A DNA stretch of 64,000 nucleotides, from positions 5,208,001 through 5,272,000 of the forward strand of contig JAWZSP010000002.1 in NCBI GenBank assembly GCA_034401135.1, read 5' to 3'. The position numbers and the translations under genes were made by a program. Within the stretch, counting starts at the first letter, position 1. Every line of letters starts with the position of its first letter. The notes below the pieces were generated by a model. It was not told where the DNA came from and did not search any database. It worked only from the letters and a program-made list of their open reading frames with translations. This DNA comes from Volutella citrinella. Lineage: Eukaryota > Ascomycota > Sordariomycetes > Hypocreales > Nectriaceae. Shown piece after piece: positions 31,681 through 43,154 of this stretch.

Positions 31681-34309
31681 TTACCCTCCCTGGAAGAAAC
31701 CCAGAGCTCCCTGAAGGAGACGGTCCCACTCTCCACCGTCCATGTCCAGAACTAGGTTGGCATCATGGTCCTGACTATGCCATCGGAATGTGCGCAGGGT
31801 AGTGGGTATGTCGTCAACCGAAGGGAGATGGCCATTCGTGAGAGCGTAGTCAACCGTCATGGCGATGCGGAGAAACACGGCTGGCTGGCTGAGGAAGACG
31901 TCGACCCAACTGTTCTGCGGGTGCAGAAGCACCTGTGTGTCCCTGTGCGCCGCCGTGGATACCTCGTCAGTCTGAGACCAATGAGTAATATGATCCAATC
32001 GTTTGAGTTCTGCAATTTCGTTGTCTGTAACATGGTCGACAATCCTCTCTACAGACTGCAGCATCGTGTTCGTGCTCTCGTAGAGAAACTGGAACCTCTT
32101 CATGATTTCTGTGTATACCTTCAAAACTCTTTGGGTTCTGTACGAAGCATCTCGCCTCCTGGTCAGTGTTGCGTCGAGCAGGTCCCATGTAAAGGGGGCC
32201 GCTGAGAATTTGATGCTGCACTACTTGTCAGATGGACCACGCAAGCTTGCCGTCTCGGACCTCTCTTACAACGTATTGGGAAGGAACTTGGCAAGTCCTA
32301 AGCACTCTAGTTCCACCAGATCATCCGTGATGCTGCACAGCGACTGGGTCATTTCTTTCTGGATTTGGAGACGGAGGCTTTTGCGGTCGCCTTCCCCGTG
32401 GTCCTCGAAGGATGAGCTAAGAAGCATGTGATTGCAAAGGGAGGCTTTTGCTGTGCTACCGTCAGACGTTAGTGACCATTTGTGGTGCGTTGGGGTGGAC
32501 AAATTACTTGTAGTATATGTATGTCATGTTGGTGAAGAGAGTCAGCGACCGGTGTTGCCCTGGGACTGATGTCGACGGACGGAATGTTGCAAATGCTTTC
32601 TCATACCACCTGTCTAGGGCTTCTGACCATGTCCCTAGTTCTTCCACCGTCGGCTGAGCCTTGGTGGCGCCGAGGGGAGATCGAGGGTAGATGGTTTCTA
32701 GAATGTTATTGAGCGCAACTGCGAGCTCGCACATGGTTCCGGCAAGCTGCGCAAGGGCTAATTTAGTCATCGAGTCGTACACCCTGGAATAGTCAAACTC
32801 GTCCCTGAAATCATCTTCCACGAAGCCAGGTTGACTAAAATCAAAGTCCTCCGGCCCAATGTGCAGATGCTCACGAAGTGCAAGAGAGATGATACGATCC
32901 CTCAGGATGCAGCACCACCAGAGCCGCTTGAGAGTGGCTTTCTTCTGGGAGCTGTCCAAAAGCATGTGCAAGTGGGCCTTGGCTCTTTTTGCGTGGTGTA
33001 TAGCGGTACTGAGCCAGAACGTGTTGGCCGTGTCGGTCTTGTAGGCTGTGTGATAGGTCAACATGAGCGAGCCTTGAGCCTTTGTCACGTCGTCCAGACC
33101 GGGGTATAGATCAAAGAGAAGCTATGGATCTTCATGAGTATTTTTGAACGAGCAATTGTAGGTTTGAGTCAGACCTTGGCTCGCTTGTAGAAACTGTTGC
33201 TCGCATCTTGGACCGTCTCAAACCCGAGACTTTGTAGCGCTTTCATAGGCACAAACTATAAAGCGTGTTAGGCCTCGTCCAAAGTGGGAGAGAGAGCATA
33301 GAATTGAGAGGGGCAATATGTACCGGACAGGCTATGAAGAGTATGGCCTGGAAGAGGAATATATTGATGTTCTGCCGAGACGTCCGAGAAGAGTAAGTTT
33401 GCATGAACTCTCGTTCATTCAAGAGAGGGAGCATTGGGTGGATATGCATGAAGTAGTGTCTGATGACTTCGTCTAGAACACCCTTGGCAGGGATATGGAA
33501 GCAACCGGATTGCTCCAAGAACTGTGATGTGCGGCAATCAACCCGCCAGAGACTATCCGCCTCGAGAAACCGGTAGGTGGAGAAGAGCACGAACGCGCCG
33601 CTGCGGTGCAAACAAGACTCAGCTGAATTTGCAAAGTCCTTATCTTCGTCCGCGTTCACATTTGCTCCGGGACCGTTGCGGCCCAGTAGCTGCAGTTGTG
33701 GCGGACCAGGCAGCTCATCGTCGGTTCTCTGAAACGCGAGTTTCTGGTTATGACTGAAGCTGTCTACCAGGGTTGAGGTCTTGGTCTGTTGCCTGGTATC
33801 ACCGTCATGGGTTGGCGCCTGGATATCGGTGATATTTGGAGTACCACGGTCTTTCTGCGCCCCGGCAGAACGCTTCTCAATGTTGGATTGAGGGTTGTTC
33901 TGTGGAAGCGCTGTATGTTGACGTGTTTTACTTTGCTGTCCAGTCTGTCCTGCACAAGACTGTTCCTGGGGCGTCTGCTCTTGGGCTCGTTGCTCCTGTT
34001 CAGATCTCCTGTGCCATGAGCGGACGTTAGCGATGAGGGCCTCGGAATGTTGGCGGGCGCCAAGGACGGGCAGGGACATCACCATTTACGAGTCTCCCGC
34101 GGCTTGACGGAGCAGTCCTGGTCGTCGAGTTTGCAGTTCGTACATGGGGTACCGCGGAGCACGACGTCGCATCGTACTTTGCGGGCATGGCAGGGAATAC
34201 AAGCTCGTCTGGCGCGCCTCCTGATCCTACGATTGCCATTGCTTTCGGGGTTGATAAAGTCCGACGGCATAAGATGGAGCTCAGCCTGACGCCCCGACAT
34301 GTCCGCCAT
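31681..34309 (-). CDS. Second Zn2Cys6 transcription factor, CTF1-like
   Basis: A multi-exon regulator. Exons: about 34083-34309 (zinc cluster), 33345-34008, 33170-33252, 32505-33120, 32281-32460 and 31681-32215. The cluster RACIPCHARKVRCDV plus CTNCKLDDQDC has exactly the cysteine spacing of the regulator at 23.5-26.1 kb, so the two are related. A Gln/Thr-rich linker (RRSEQEQRAQEQTPQEQSC) precedes the fungal-specific domain (IRHYFMHIHPMLPLLNEREF, LKRLWWCCILRDRIISLALR). The C-terminal exon reads ILHPQNSWVDV-like sequence and ends LLQGALGFFQGG. It sits between the carrier and the reductase genes and is a likely pathway regulator. The start at 34309 (MADMSGRQ) is inferred. Confidence 0.85.
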
Positions 34310-34728
34310 TGACTCGTGACACCCTGAGTGAGCAGGATTAGCCTCAGAGATGGTTTTTATGTGGGAGAGCTTCGAATGATTGTACATATATGGATGCGTG
34401 GGTACTTGCGTTACCCCGCGGAAGTTTGCGCTGTTCATCCGTCGATGGGATTGATATTATTAGCATGTAAGGCGATCGGTCCATCGGTGGGGCACGCATG
34501 GGGGGTCGGCCCACGCTTCAGCTCATTTTGATAGCCTCGGCAACTGGTGAAACCAACTCAACAATTGCTAGACTTCATCCTATGGACCCAGGAGGACCCA
34601 TTACGGCACCAGAGCTTTATAGTTTGTTCCCCCATCAGCCGCCAAGAGAAGACTAAGGCTGTCCTACCCTAGCTAATTTTCATAGTCGGGGTTGCTTGCT
34701 GAGTTGAAATACGAGTATTGTCTTTTCA

Positions 34729-35895
34729 TCAAGATGCTTCACCGATTCTATACACGAGCTTCGCGCCCTTGACCTTGCCCGCCTCCAGATCCCGCAAACC
34801 CTCAAGCACACCTTCAAGTCCACCGTCGCGGATCTGACACGCATGCGGACGTAATCGACCCTGTACACCTCACTGTTATTAATGTCCTCTCAGGTGTGGC
34901 TTTCTGGGGATTCGTACCTGCAACAAAAGCTCTTCCGTGAGGCTATAGAAGGTGCAACCAAACTCAAAGTCTTCACGACTGGCTGGCATGTCAATAGTGC
35001 CAAACTTGAAGTCCCGGCCAAACACGGTATACATAACGATCCAGCACGTCTTGACGTCTCCCCTGGGCATCTTGACAGGCAGAAGCGAGCCGTAGACGGG
35101 ATCGAGAGCGGAATATGTGGTCAATGCATCGGCGCAGATCTTTGCCGTACTATCGATGCTGATGGTGTCCCACGCATGTCTGAGGCCGTTGGTCGTGAGG
35201 TCGCGAATCTTCAAGCCGACATCTTCTAGTGTGTAGTCAAGCGCAACGTCCGCCCCGAGGCTCTTGACGTAGTTGATGTGCTCCGCCGCGCATGTCGTTA
35301 TCACGGTGTAGCCAGCCCTAAGAAGGAGATCAGTGAGTCTAGTCTACAACCAGAAGAGTCACACTCACTGCTTGGCGTATTGTATTCCCAGGGCCCCCGT
35401 AGCAGTGCCGCCGCCGTAGATGAAGATTGCCGTATCCTTGTCCTGAATTCCTGTGACGGCGGGTAAATCCAGCTTGAGCGCTTTCTGGAACAATCCTTGC
35501 CCGACTGTGATGGACCCCAAACCTACAGTCGCTGCTTGTTCAAAGGTGAGCGAGTGGGGGATTCTCATTTGCAAGTCTCCCACAACAGCTGCTCGTTCCG
35601 CGAAGACGCCGTCATCAGGGTTCACGAGGTTGGCACCGTGGCCGCAGCCAAAGATGCGATCACCGGGCTTCCATCTCGTCACGGCGCTGCCGACCGACTC
35701 GACGATGCCGGCGTAGTCACAGCCAACGATGCACCCATCCCGGGCACGTTCGTTTTTGATGTGCCTCCAGTCGGTTGGGTTCAAGGCAACAGCAACCGGT
35801 CGGACGAGGACGCAGTCATCACGCAGCTCAGGCACCCGCCGCGAGGGATCGACGCGTGCGTGTTTGCCGCTGATGACGATGGCTTTCATGGACAT
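34729..35895 (-). CDS. Medium-chain zinc-less reductase (ToxD/enoyl-reductase-like)
   Basis: NADPH-dependent MDR-family oxidoreductase in three exons (about 35368-35895, 34912-35316 and 34729-34860), giving close to 350 residues. The cofactor motif reads YGGGTATGALGIQYA; substrate-domain blocks are VALNPTDWRHIKNERA, GCDYAGIVESVG and GDRIFGCGHGANLV. No structural zinc cysteines are visible, as in fungal ToxD-like and trans-enoyl-reductase proteins. The last exon ends AKLVYRIGEAS. The start at 35895 (MSMKAIVISG) matches the family; an in-frame ATG at 35988 would add a basic, presequence-like extension. It lies in the CoA-catabolic neighbourhood and may reduce an alpha,beta-unsaturated intermediate. 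Substrate unknown. Confidence 0.82.
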
Positions 35896-36403
35896 GTGTC
35901 GTTGGTTGGAATAAGGCGAGGAGGCGACGCTCATGAGACGTCTCTTCATGTGTGAGGTCGCGGCTCGGGGCAATCGGTATCGAAACATGGCCAAGGACAG
36001 ACAAGCAGGAAGAAACCTGCAACTCACGAGACGGCCAGACGACGTGTTGACAGTGTTTTGGCTTTCTGGATTTACGCATGTTGTTCGTCTTGGCCATAGC
36101 ACGCCAATAAACGACCACGATTCTGCTCAAGCATGTCATACTCGGCCCTCGGTATCCCCTGGACACGCGACAGTCAAAAGGTGGGAGAGATTGCCGACAG
36201 CGAGCCAACCTTTCAAGGGGCGGTTGCCGAGGGGCGGGGCTTTGGGGGTCCCCGGCTAGTGGCGGGCTGCAGGAGCGGAGCGGACATCAAGACCAAGCCC
36301 GCTTCCCTAGTAGTGATGATAGACAAGGCGAATGGTTCCGTTCAAGTCTGTGCCGAACCACTTACTGCCTCTTTCCCAAACACCAGACCTCTCAGTTACC
36401 AAG

Positions 36404-38387
36404 ATGCTTTCTCGACATTGCCGCCGTGGTGGCCATCCTCTCCCATCGCTCTCCACACCACCCCACCTCTTCTTCTCATCAAGTAGCAGAGAGCCGGCAG
36501 TACGCATCGTCGAAGTCGGCCCGAGAGACGGCTTACAGAATATCAAACAACTGGTGCCCCGGGAGACCAAGGTTGAGCTCATCAGGCAGCTGGCCGGAAC
36601 AGGCTTGCGCGACATTGAGGCGACGTCCTTTGTGTCTCCAAAATGGGTACCGCAGCTGGCAGACGGACACCAGGTGATGCAAGAGACACTACGATTCGCC
36701 CAACAGGAGCATCATGGTGCCCAAATCAACTTCCCGGTGCTGGCACCAAACCTCAAAGGGCTGCAAAGTGCCAACGCTGCCGGAGCCAAGGAGATTGTCG
36801 TCTTCGCGTCCGTCACCGAAGCCTTCAGCAAAGCCAATCAAAACTGCACAGTTGAAGAGGCCCTCCGGCAAGCCCGTGCCGTAACCACGCAGGCTTTGTC
36901 TCTCGGCATCAGAGTTCGAGCGTCAGTCATGCCATGCCTAGAGGGCGAGCGAGCGAAGCTGGAAATTAATCATCCGCTAAATTATACGTAGGGTCATCTC
37001 TTGCATCTTTTCCGACCCCTTCTCCGGACCGACGCAACCTCAGGACGTCTTGCGTGTGGTCCGTGAGTTTCTCGACATGGGCTGTTACGAGGTCGGACTC
37101 GGGGACACTCTTGGCGTTGGAACGCCCAAGAACACCCAAGACTTGTTGGAAGTCCTTCTCCGGGATATTCCCGCCAAGAAGCTGGCCGGACACTTTCACG
37201 ACACGTATGGCCAGGGTGTGGCAAACGTGTTCCGCGCTTACGAAATGGGCATTCGAACGTTTGACGCCAGCGTTGCCGGACTCGGCGGGTGCCCGTACGC
37301 CCCCGGTGCCAAAGGGAACGTGGCCACGGAAGACGTCGTGTACACGCTCGAGAAATCCGGCATCGATACCGGCGTGAACTTGGCAAAGCTCGTTGAGACG
37401 GGCCAGTGGATCTCGAGCCAGCTGGGAATCCCCTACGGAAGCAGGGCGGGTGCAGCACTCACTTCTTCCAAATCTACCTGGTCGCCAGGAACACAAACAA
37501 AAAAGCCAAGTCGTCCTGCGAGTTCGAAAAGGTCATGGGAGCTTGTAAAAGACACGGGCGAGTATCGTCTGTCGCGGTCCGGCACAGCTCTCAAGATCAC
37601 ACTTACTCGGCCAAAGATGGGCAACGCCATGACGGATTCCATGCTCCGAGGACTGACGGATATCTACCAGAGCCTTGCCGAGGACTCTTCTACCTACCAC
37701 GTCATTCTCGAGTCGGAGGGGAAATACTTTTGCACTGGCATGGACCTGAGCGGGGAGACAAACACCTCAGACATGGACATGTCTGGGCAGTCCAACTACT
37801 ACCACAAGGTCGCCGACCTTTTCGACGCCATAGATGGCGTTCCACAGACAACCATTGCCGTCGTCGACGGGCCATGCTTCGGTGGCGGTGTCGGGCTTAC
37901 CTTTGCTTGCGATGTCCGCATAGTCTCGCCAAAGGCCAGGTGGACTCTGAGCGAGGTCAAGATCGGAGTCAGCCCGGCCGTCATCTCCAAGTTCCTCGTG
38001 CGCGAGTGGGGAGCCTCGATGGCGCGCGAGGGCATGATCTCCGGACGCGAAATCGCACCCGAGGAGCTCTGGCGCATCGGCGCAGTTCACTCCATCGTCG
38101 GACCCGACGAGTCCCTGGATGCCAGGCTCAACAGCTATCTTGACCAGTTGGAAAAGGCAGCCCCTCGGTCGGCGTCAATCAACAAGGAGTTGACCAGGGT
38201 CGGGTGGTATGGCCCGGAGAGCAAGCGCCAAGCTGACTTGATTGAGAAGACGTTTGCCAACATGGTGGCACCCGGTTCTGAAGGAGAGCATGGCATCGGG
38301 AACTTCCAGAATAAGGTCAAGGAATTTAGCTGGCGGGACTTTTGGGGCACGAAGAGCCCCTATGATAACACAAAGGGTCAAGCCTAG
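36404..38387 (+). CDS. HMG-CoA lyase / enoyl-CoA hydratase fusion, mitochondrial
   Basis: Two exons (36404-36921 and 36992-38387) give 637 residues with two enzymes in one chain. After an arginine-rich presequence (MLSRHCRRGGHPLPS), residues about 35-345 are an HMG-CoA-lyase-like aldolase: VGPRDGLQN, DIEATSFVSP, metal-binding HFHDTYGQG and the active-site Cys of GGCPYAPGA. A Ser/Lys/Pro linker (SSKSTWSPGTQTKKPSRP) leads into a crotonase domain: FCTGMDLSGE and DGPCFGGGVGLTFACDVRI form the CoA pocket and oxyanion hole, with LSEVKIGVSPAV following. Hydration then cleavage of a 3-methylglutaconyl-CoA-like ester to acetyl-CoA plus an acetoacetate-like product is the simplest reading. Both halves look intact; frame is continuous through the junction. 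Confidence 0.85.
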
Positions 38388-39475
38388 ATAGATGCCAAGG
38401 CTCACTGGGGAATGAAGATGAGAAAGAAGAGGCGGGCAAGTACAACAGTCAGTGAATCCAAAAACGTCGACGTTACACATATTGGCGAGAAGCCAGCTAG
38501 CAACACATCTCCATGGACTCGGCCAGGTCTCTCGGTTATCTCGGCAATGGCCGGAGCCGAAGCCTCCGAATGAACGGGGTTTGGGGTTGATGCCCGGGGA
38601 CAACCATTTTCGAGGGCTAATGTATCCACCGTGATATTCTGATAGGCACCAACTAGATCTAAGAAGTGCTGAGGAGTATTCCAATCGAGTTTGTTAGGCT
38701 CACGTCACTTGGAGAGTCTCTTCGCCGCCTGCCGGGGATTGACACTGGAACCTACCCTAAGGTCCATAAATCAAGATGTTAGGACAACCGCCAACATAGA
38801 GGCCGAGATGGGTGAAGACACCATCATTCTACCGTTGCTTGAAGGTTGACCCGTCCTTCGCTTGAAAGGCAGACGGAAGAAGTAATCACAACTTGGAGAG
38901 GCTATGCGGCCAAGACAGTTGAAAGTCTGGCCGGTCAGAGCCCGCATGGCCCATCCCATGAGCTGGTGTGTGTGGGGTCTCATCATTGATTACCAACGTA
39001 CTATAGCGGCAACCTTCCCGGCCCGAGTGCTCTGCTGCGAGTCGTGTCTCCGGTGGTCTTGGCGCCCCATCCAAAGTACCTTATTGACCTCGACGACTTC
39101 GACCCCGCTGTTGCTTGCACCTTTGTGTTGCGGGAGGAAATCGCTGGCCAAGGGCATGATTCATGAAAGACTTGCCGGATTTCCCCGTTCTCGTGCGAAA
39201 CCTTTGCAATGGGCGACTTGTGGAAGTATTTAATTGAGCGGCATCACTGATAACAGTTTACCCTTGGCTGTCCACTGTCAAGGGGGGCACGATATCCAGC
39301 AGAATGATGTGACGTCAAGTAGCCAAGGGAGTAATTGTATTCGCGGCACTGCTAACAAGGATTCAAGGGGCACCTGAAATCTGCAGCCTGCGGAGCCCTA
39401 CTCCAGCAGCTATCCAGAGCATCCTTAGTGTAGCAATCCTCCCGACTGTGCTGCCCGGTAATGCTGTCAGTCGCA
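38388..39475. other. Intergenic region with a possible decayed coding fragment
   Basis: About 1.1 kb between convergent genes. On the plus strand, 39065-39240 encodes a run beginning APHPKYLIDLDDFDPAV, broken by TGA and then resuming with FAMGDLWKYLIERHH. It looks like protein, but I do not recognise it. No intact gene is present. Confidence 0.3.
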
Positions 39476-41435
39476 TCACTCCTTGCCGGCCACCCTAGCG
39501 TCATGGGCAAGAACTTCCACGTGGATTGCAGCTTCCTTGTTCTCGCTGGTCTGACTAGTCTTCTCGTCCTCCAAGGCTTCAGAACCATCGCCCAATGCGC
39601 GGTCCATCTCCTCTAGATGAAAACCTCCTGTCTGTGAGCCATGTCAGTATTTTGCGTGCTCGACACTGCATCCCGGGCAAAATGCAACCTACATCTGGGA
39701 GATAAAAGACCATGTGTATGGTGTGAAAAACAGCAAGAATAACAAAGATCAAGTAATACTTCCATCCAATGGTCGCTGTGGCGGTGGGCAGTAGGTTCAG
39801 CCAAAGGATGTCCGCCAGGAACAGGCCACTGATGGAGATGGCTGATGCCTGATTCCGAATATGGGTAGGGAAAATCTCAGTCGCAACAGTGAACTGGTTC
39901 AAATCGACGAATGAGTTGTAACTGTAGGTGTACTCTGTCAGCCGCATCCTTCCTTGCAAGGGTCCGGGACTGGGTTGGATCTGGATCTTACACCACCACA
40001 AACAGATAAATCATGGCTGTGGCACCAGCTGCCCAGCCCTTGCTTGGTGACATGTTGTATTTGGCAATCATGGCTGTCAGTGTTGCAAAAACAGCCGTGA
40101 TCAACACATATCCTGTTACTTTTCCCAGTTAACTTATTAGTGTGTAGGTGTAATTGGGCTGAAAGCAGCCGGCAACTTACTCAGGCACTTCCTCCGACCC
40201 AGGCGGTCCGCGATCAAGCCGCCGATGCAAGCTATAAACAAACCTATGGTATTATAGACAGCAGAAAGCAAGAGGGAGTTGGTAGGGCCCAGTCCAAGTG
40301 AGCGGTACAGGAGAACGTTGTAGTTGTTAATTACCAGCGGGCCGATGTTTTGGCCACCAACCATGACGAGCCACCCGAGTATGAGTCGATTGCGGTTCTT
40401 CTTGTTGGTGAAGAGCCTCCATCTCCCATCGGTGCGAATAATATCCTTTTCGGTCTGGCATCTCTCTACAATCATGCGGAGTTCTTCACGGGCAAAGTCG
40501 TTGTTGGGGTCTCCCGGAGCGTGGTGAAGGCGAATCAGGATCTCGAGGGCTTTTTCATGGTCGTCATGTTGAACAAGGTACCTTGGGCTTTCCGGCACTA
40601 CAACAAAGTAAGAACCATCTCAAAATTTTACAGATTGGTAATTTGAATGTACCGTAAAAGGAGCCTGCGAGAAAGCAGAAGCCTGAAAGAACGACAATGG
40701 CACACGGGAAACGCCAGGCAAATTCGGATTCAGGGGTGAAGTAACACCCAAATCTGGCTCAGGCACAGCAATCAGCAGGGAATAAAGTGGCCTACCTGCG
40801 AGGGGGGAACCATACCCTATCCATCCCGCCATGCAGAAGCCGACATTGATGAAGATGGCGTGTGCGCCGGTAATCAGCCCGCGAGAATGAGGCGGCGACA
40901 CTTCCGCAAAGTACGTCGGCATGGCGGCCATGGTGTGGCCGGCAGCCAATCCTGTAATGGTCCGCGAAACCAAAAACTGCGTTGTGCTCGTCAATAATAA
41001 GCGAGGGGGGTCGCAGAAGCCAAATAGGAAATGTACGCACCATTGCTGGCGACAGTGATGCGCATTGGAGGGTGCCTCCGGTGATGCCAATCGTCGCGGC
41101 TATCCGGAAACCATTTACTCTGCCAAAGCGATTGCCAGCCCAGCCGGCCAAGAAGCAGCCGAAGAAGCCAGCACCGAAGAAGACGCCGTTGGCTGCTCCG
41201 ATAATATCGCCGGTGTAGCCATACCCGGGTGCCTTGGGGTCAGAGACAAGACCGAGCGAGGAGTAGAAGGTTGGCTGGCCGATGGTAAAGGCGAAGACTG
41301 CTAAAGAGTAGCCAGTGAAGAGTGAGCCAAAAGCTGCAAAGCACACAACCTGCAGAGCATCAGGAAATGGTCACGCAAACAGGTGGGCCTGGTTGGTGTG
41401 CTTACCGCGACGTTATACCATGTGTACTCTCCCAT
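39476..41435 (-). CDS. MFS sugar-porter-family transporter
   Basis: Twelve-helix permease of the plasma membrane in about eight exons, from MGEYTWYNVA (41435) to a cytosolic tail ending VLAHDARVAGKE. Sugar-porter signatures: GRVNGFRIAATIGITGG, the central PESPRYLVQHDDHEKA, DRLGRRKCLS after helix 8, and EIFPTHIRNQASAIS near helix 11. The acidic tail HLEEMDRALGDGSEALEDEK is typical for fungal lactose/quinate-type members. It could import a sugar or, given its neighbours, an organic acid. Sequence inside the gene looks intact, and the introns are each 50-90 bp with GT-AG ends where checked; several junctions were only placed approximately. Confidence 0.8.
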
Positions 41436-41849
41436 TGTTGCAACGCGTGATATTTCAGTGAGCGGAGAAAGAGTAAGCAGAAGCCTCCGAGATGGGGACA
41501 AGCGTAATTCATCATCATGCAAAAAGATCAAGGTGGAATATATACACCGCAAGGCGGGTCATCAATTTGAAGAATAAGAGGACTGACTGGTTGCTAATCG
41601 GTAGTAGCCGAGGGTACCGGTGACAGAGAGCCGGTAGTACGCACTGCAGGCAGGTTCCTAGGATTCCGGGGACCCCACAGCCGCGCCGGATCAATGATAC
41701 TGGTCACGACTGGTTGGGATGGTACCCTCCACCCCAGAAAGCGGTCCTGGCACGTCGGTTAATATGCACCATGGCGCACCTCAGCTTTAGTCACCAACCA
41801 GGGGCCCAATCTCGTGGGCTTCTCCTCGTGATGCTCGGTTTCTGTTGAC

Positions 41850-42361
41850 ATGTCGTATACCATCGAGTACAACGCCAGACGCTTCACCGGGGAGGAGAAG
41901 CCTTTGTGGTGCTGCACTGGCACGTCAATCCCTAGACCATAGCCGGTGCTTCAGCAAGCAAACAAGTCAACAATACCAATATCAACATTCACTAGCACGC
42001 ACACTCAGGAGCCAGCTACGGATCTATCTCAGAGGCGAGACCTCTGGATCGCTGCATATGGAGGGCACGCCGAGATTGTTGAGATTCTTGCACAAGACGA
42101 GTGCGTCAATGTCAACTCACTATCCGCCTCGGGTCAATCCGCGCTGCCAATGCCTTGCGCTACGGGTCGCCACGATATTGTGAAAACGCTATTGGGTGCA
42201 GGGGCAGAAACACATTTTGTCGACGACGAAGGATGGAGTGCACCTGCAAAAGCTAAGTGGCACAAGCATGTCAGAGTTGTTGAGCTCTTGAAAGCAGCTG
42301 GGCGTTCTAGGGTCCGCTGGGTTTTCGGAAGCTCGTCCCGCTCGAGCTGGCTCATAGCATA
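41850..42361 (+). pseudogene. Ankyrin-repeat protein remnant
   Basis: The frame from 41946 holds about two and a half ankyrin repeats: DLWIAAYGGHAEIVEILAQ, then SALPMPCATGRHDIVKTLLG with GAGAETHFVDDEGWSAP, then VRVVELLKAAG. In front, an ATG frame at 41850 (MSYTIEYNARRFTGEEKP) ends in a stop at about 41940 before joining. Two expected repeat residues differ from consensus (LPMPCA in place of the usual LHxAA). The piece is too short for a working gene and looks like a decayed fragment of a larger ankyrin protein. Confidence 0.5.
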
Positions 42362-43154
42362 GGCATAGCATAGGCACTATCTGGGTTGGATCCATTGGAT
42401 CCAAGGACAAGGGCAAAGCTGTTGCCTTGTTCGATGAGTAGTAGAGTGGGCAGGATACTTACAGGGTGCAATAAGCAGTGTATGCCGTACAACCAATACA
42501 CCTGAAATGGATCAATTAGTTCATCTAGCTCTGCAGCATGATTCTATTGACCACTGGCCGAGATACTGCGTCCTGCTCCATCCCCTTGTCGCTCATCAGT
42601 TGCCCTAGATAGAGACGTTTAACTGGCATGGGCAGCCTGGAGTGCGGCCGCCCAACGGTCTGGACTTTGACGAAATATAGAGCGACTTGCAGGGCTAGCC
42701 ACTTTCGGGAGTTATTCCTTCAAAAGCCTCTTTGTTAGAGAGCACGCTCCTTTTTTGTTAGCCTCCGCCCTAGAAAGGAGAGATATGTTAGCTAGCTCGT
42801 GATGGCCAGGAAGTAGCGGCGACGCCACCCCCCACCCTTCACAACAGATCCTACTCTCTTAGCCCCAAAATGCCGTTTTCCCATAGCAAGGCAGTTGTAA
42901 AGGAGGATTTGGATCCCAAAACTATAAACGTCATTAACACTGCCTGCTCAATGGAGAAGCAAAGCGGATCGAGGCTAGGCGAAGCAAGGCTAGATGGGAT
43001 CTTGCGGCTGAGAGTTCAATTTTCGCGGCGCCCGGCCAGGCATCCTGTCTCTTCACGGGTGTATTAGGAGCACTGCCCGCCTCCTACCTACGGTTTCAAC
43101 CCATCACTCACTACTTCACACGTCAGCCCTATTCCTCCTGCGAGCTACGACCTG
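42362..43154. other. Intergenic region, no gene recognised
   Basis: About 790 bp of mixed sequence upstream of the acyl-CoA oxidase. Small frames occur, none convincing. It should contain the oxidase promoter. Confidence 0.4.

Noticed and set aside
37406..38143. 245-codon alternative frame inside the lyase/hydratase fusion
   Set aside because: Overlaps the crotonase domain in another frame, Arg/His-rich and without family features.
42740..42790. Similarity of a CTTTTTTGTTA/AAAGGAG stretch here with one near 46330, suspected as a small mobile element
   Set aside because: The 46330 stretch lies in an ordinary intron of the permease, and the match is short and pyrimidine-rich.
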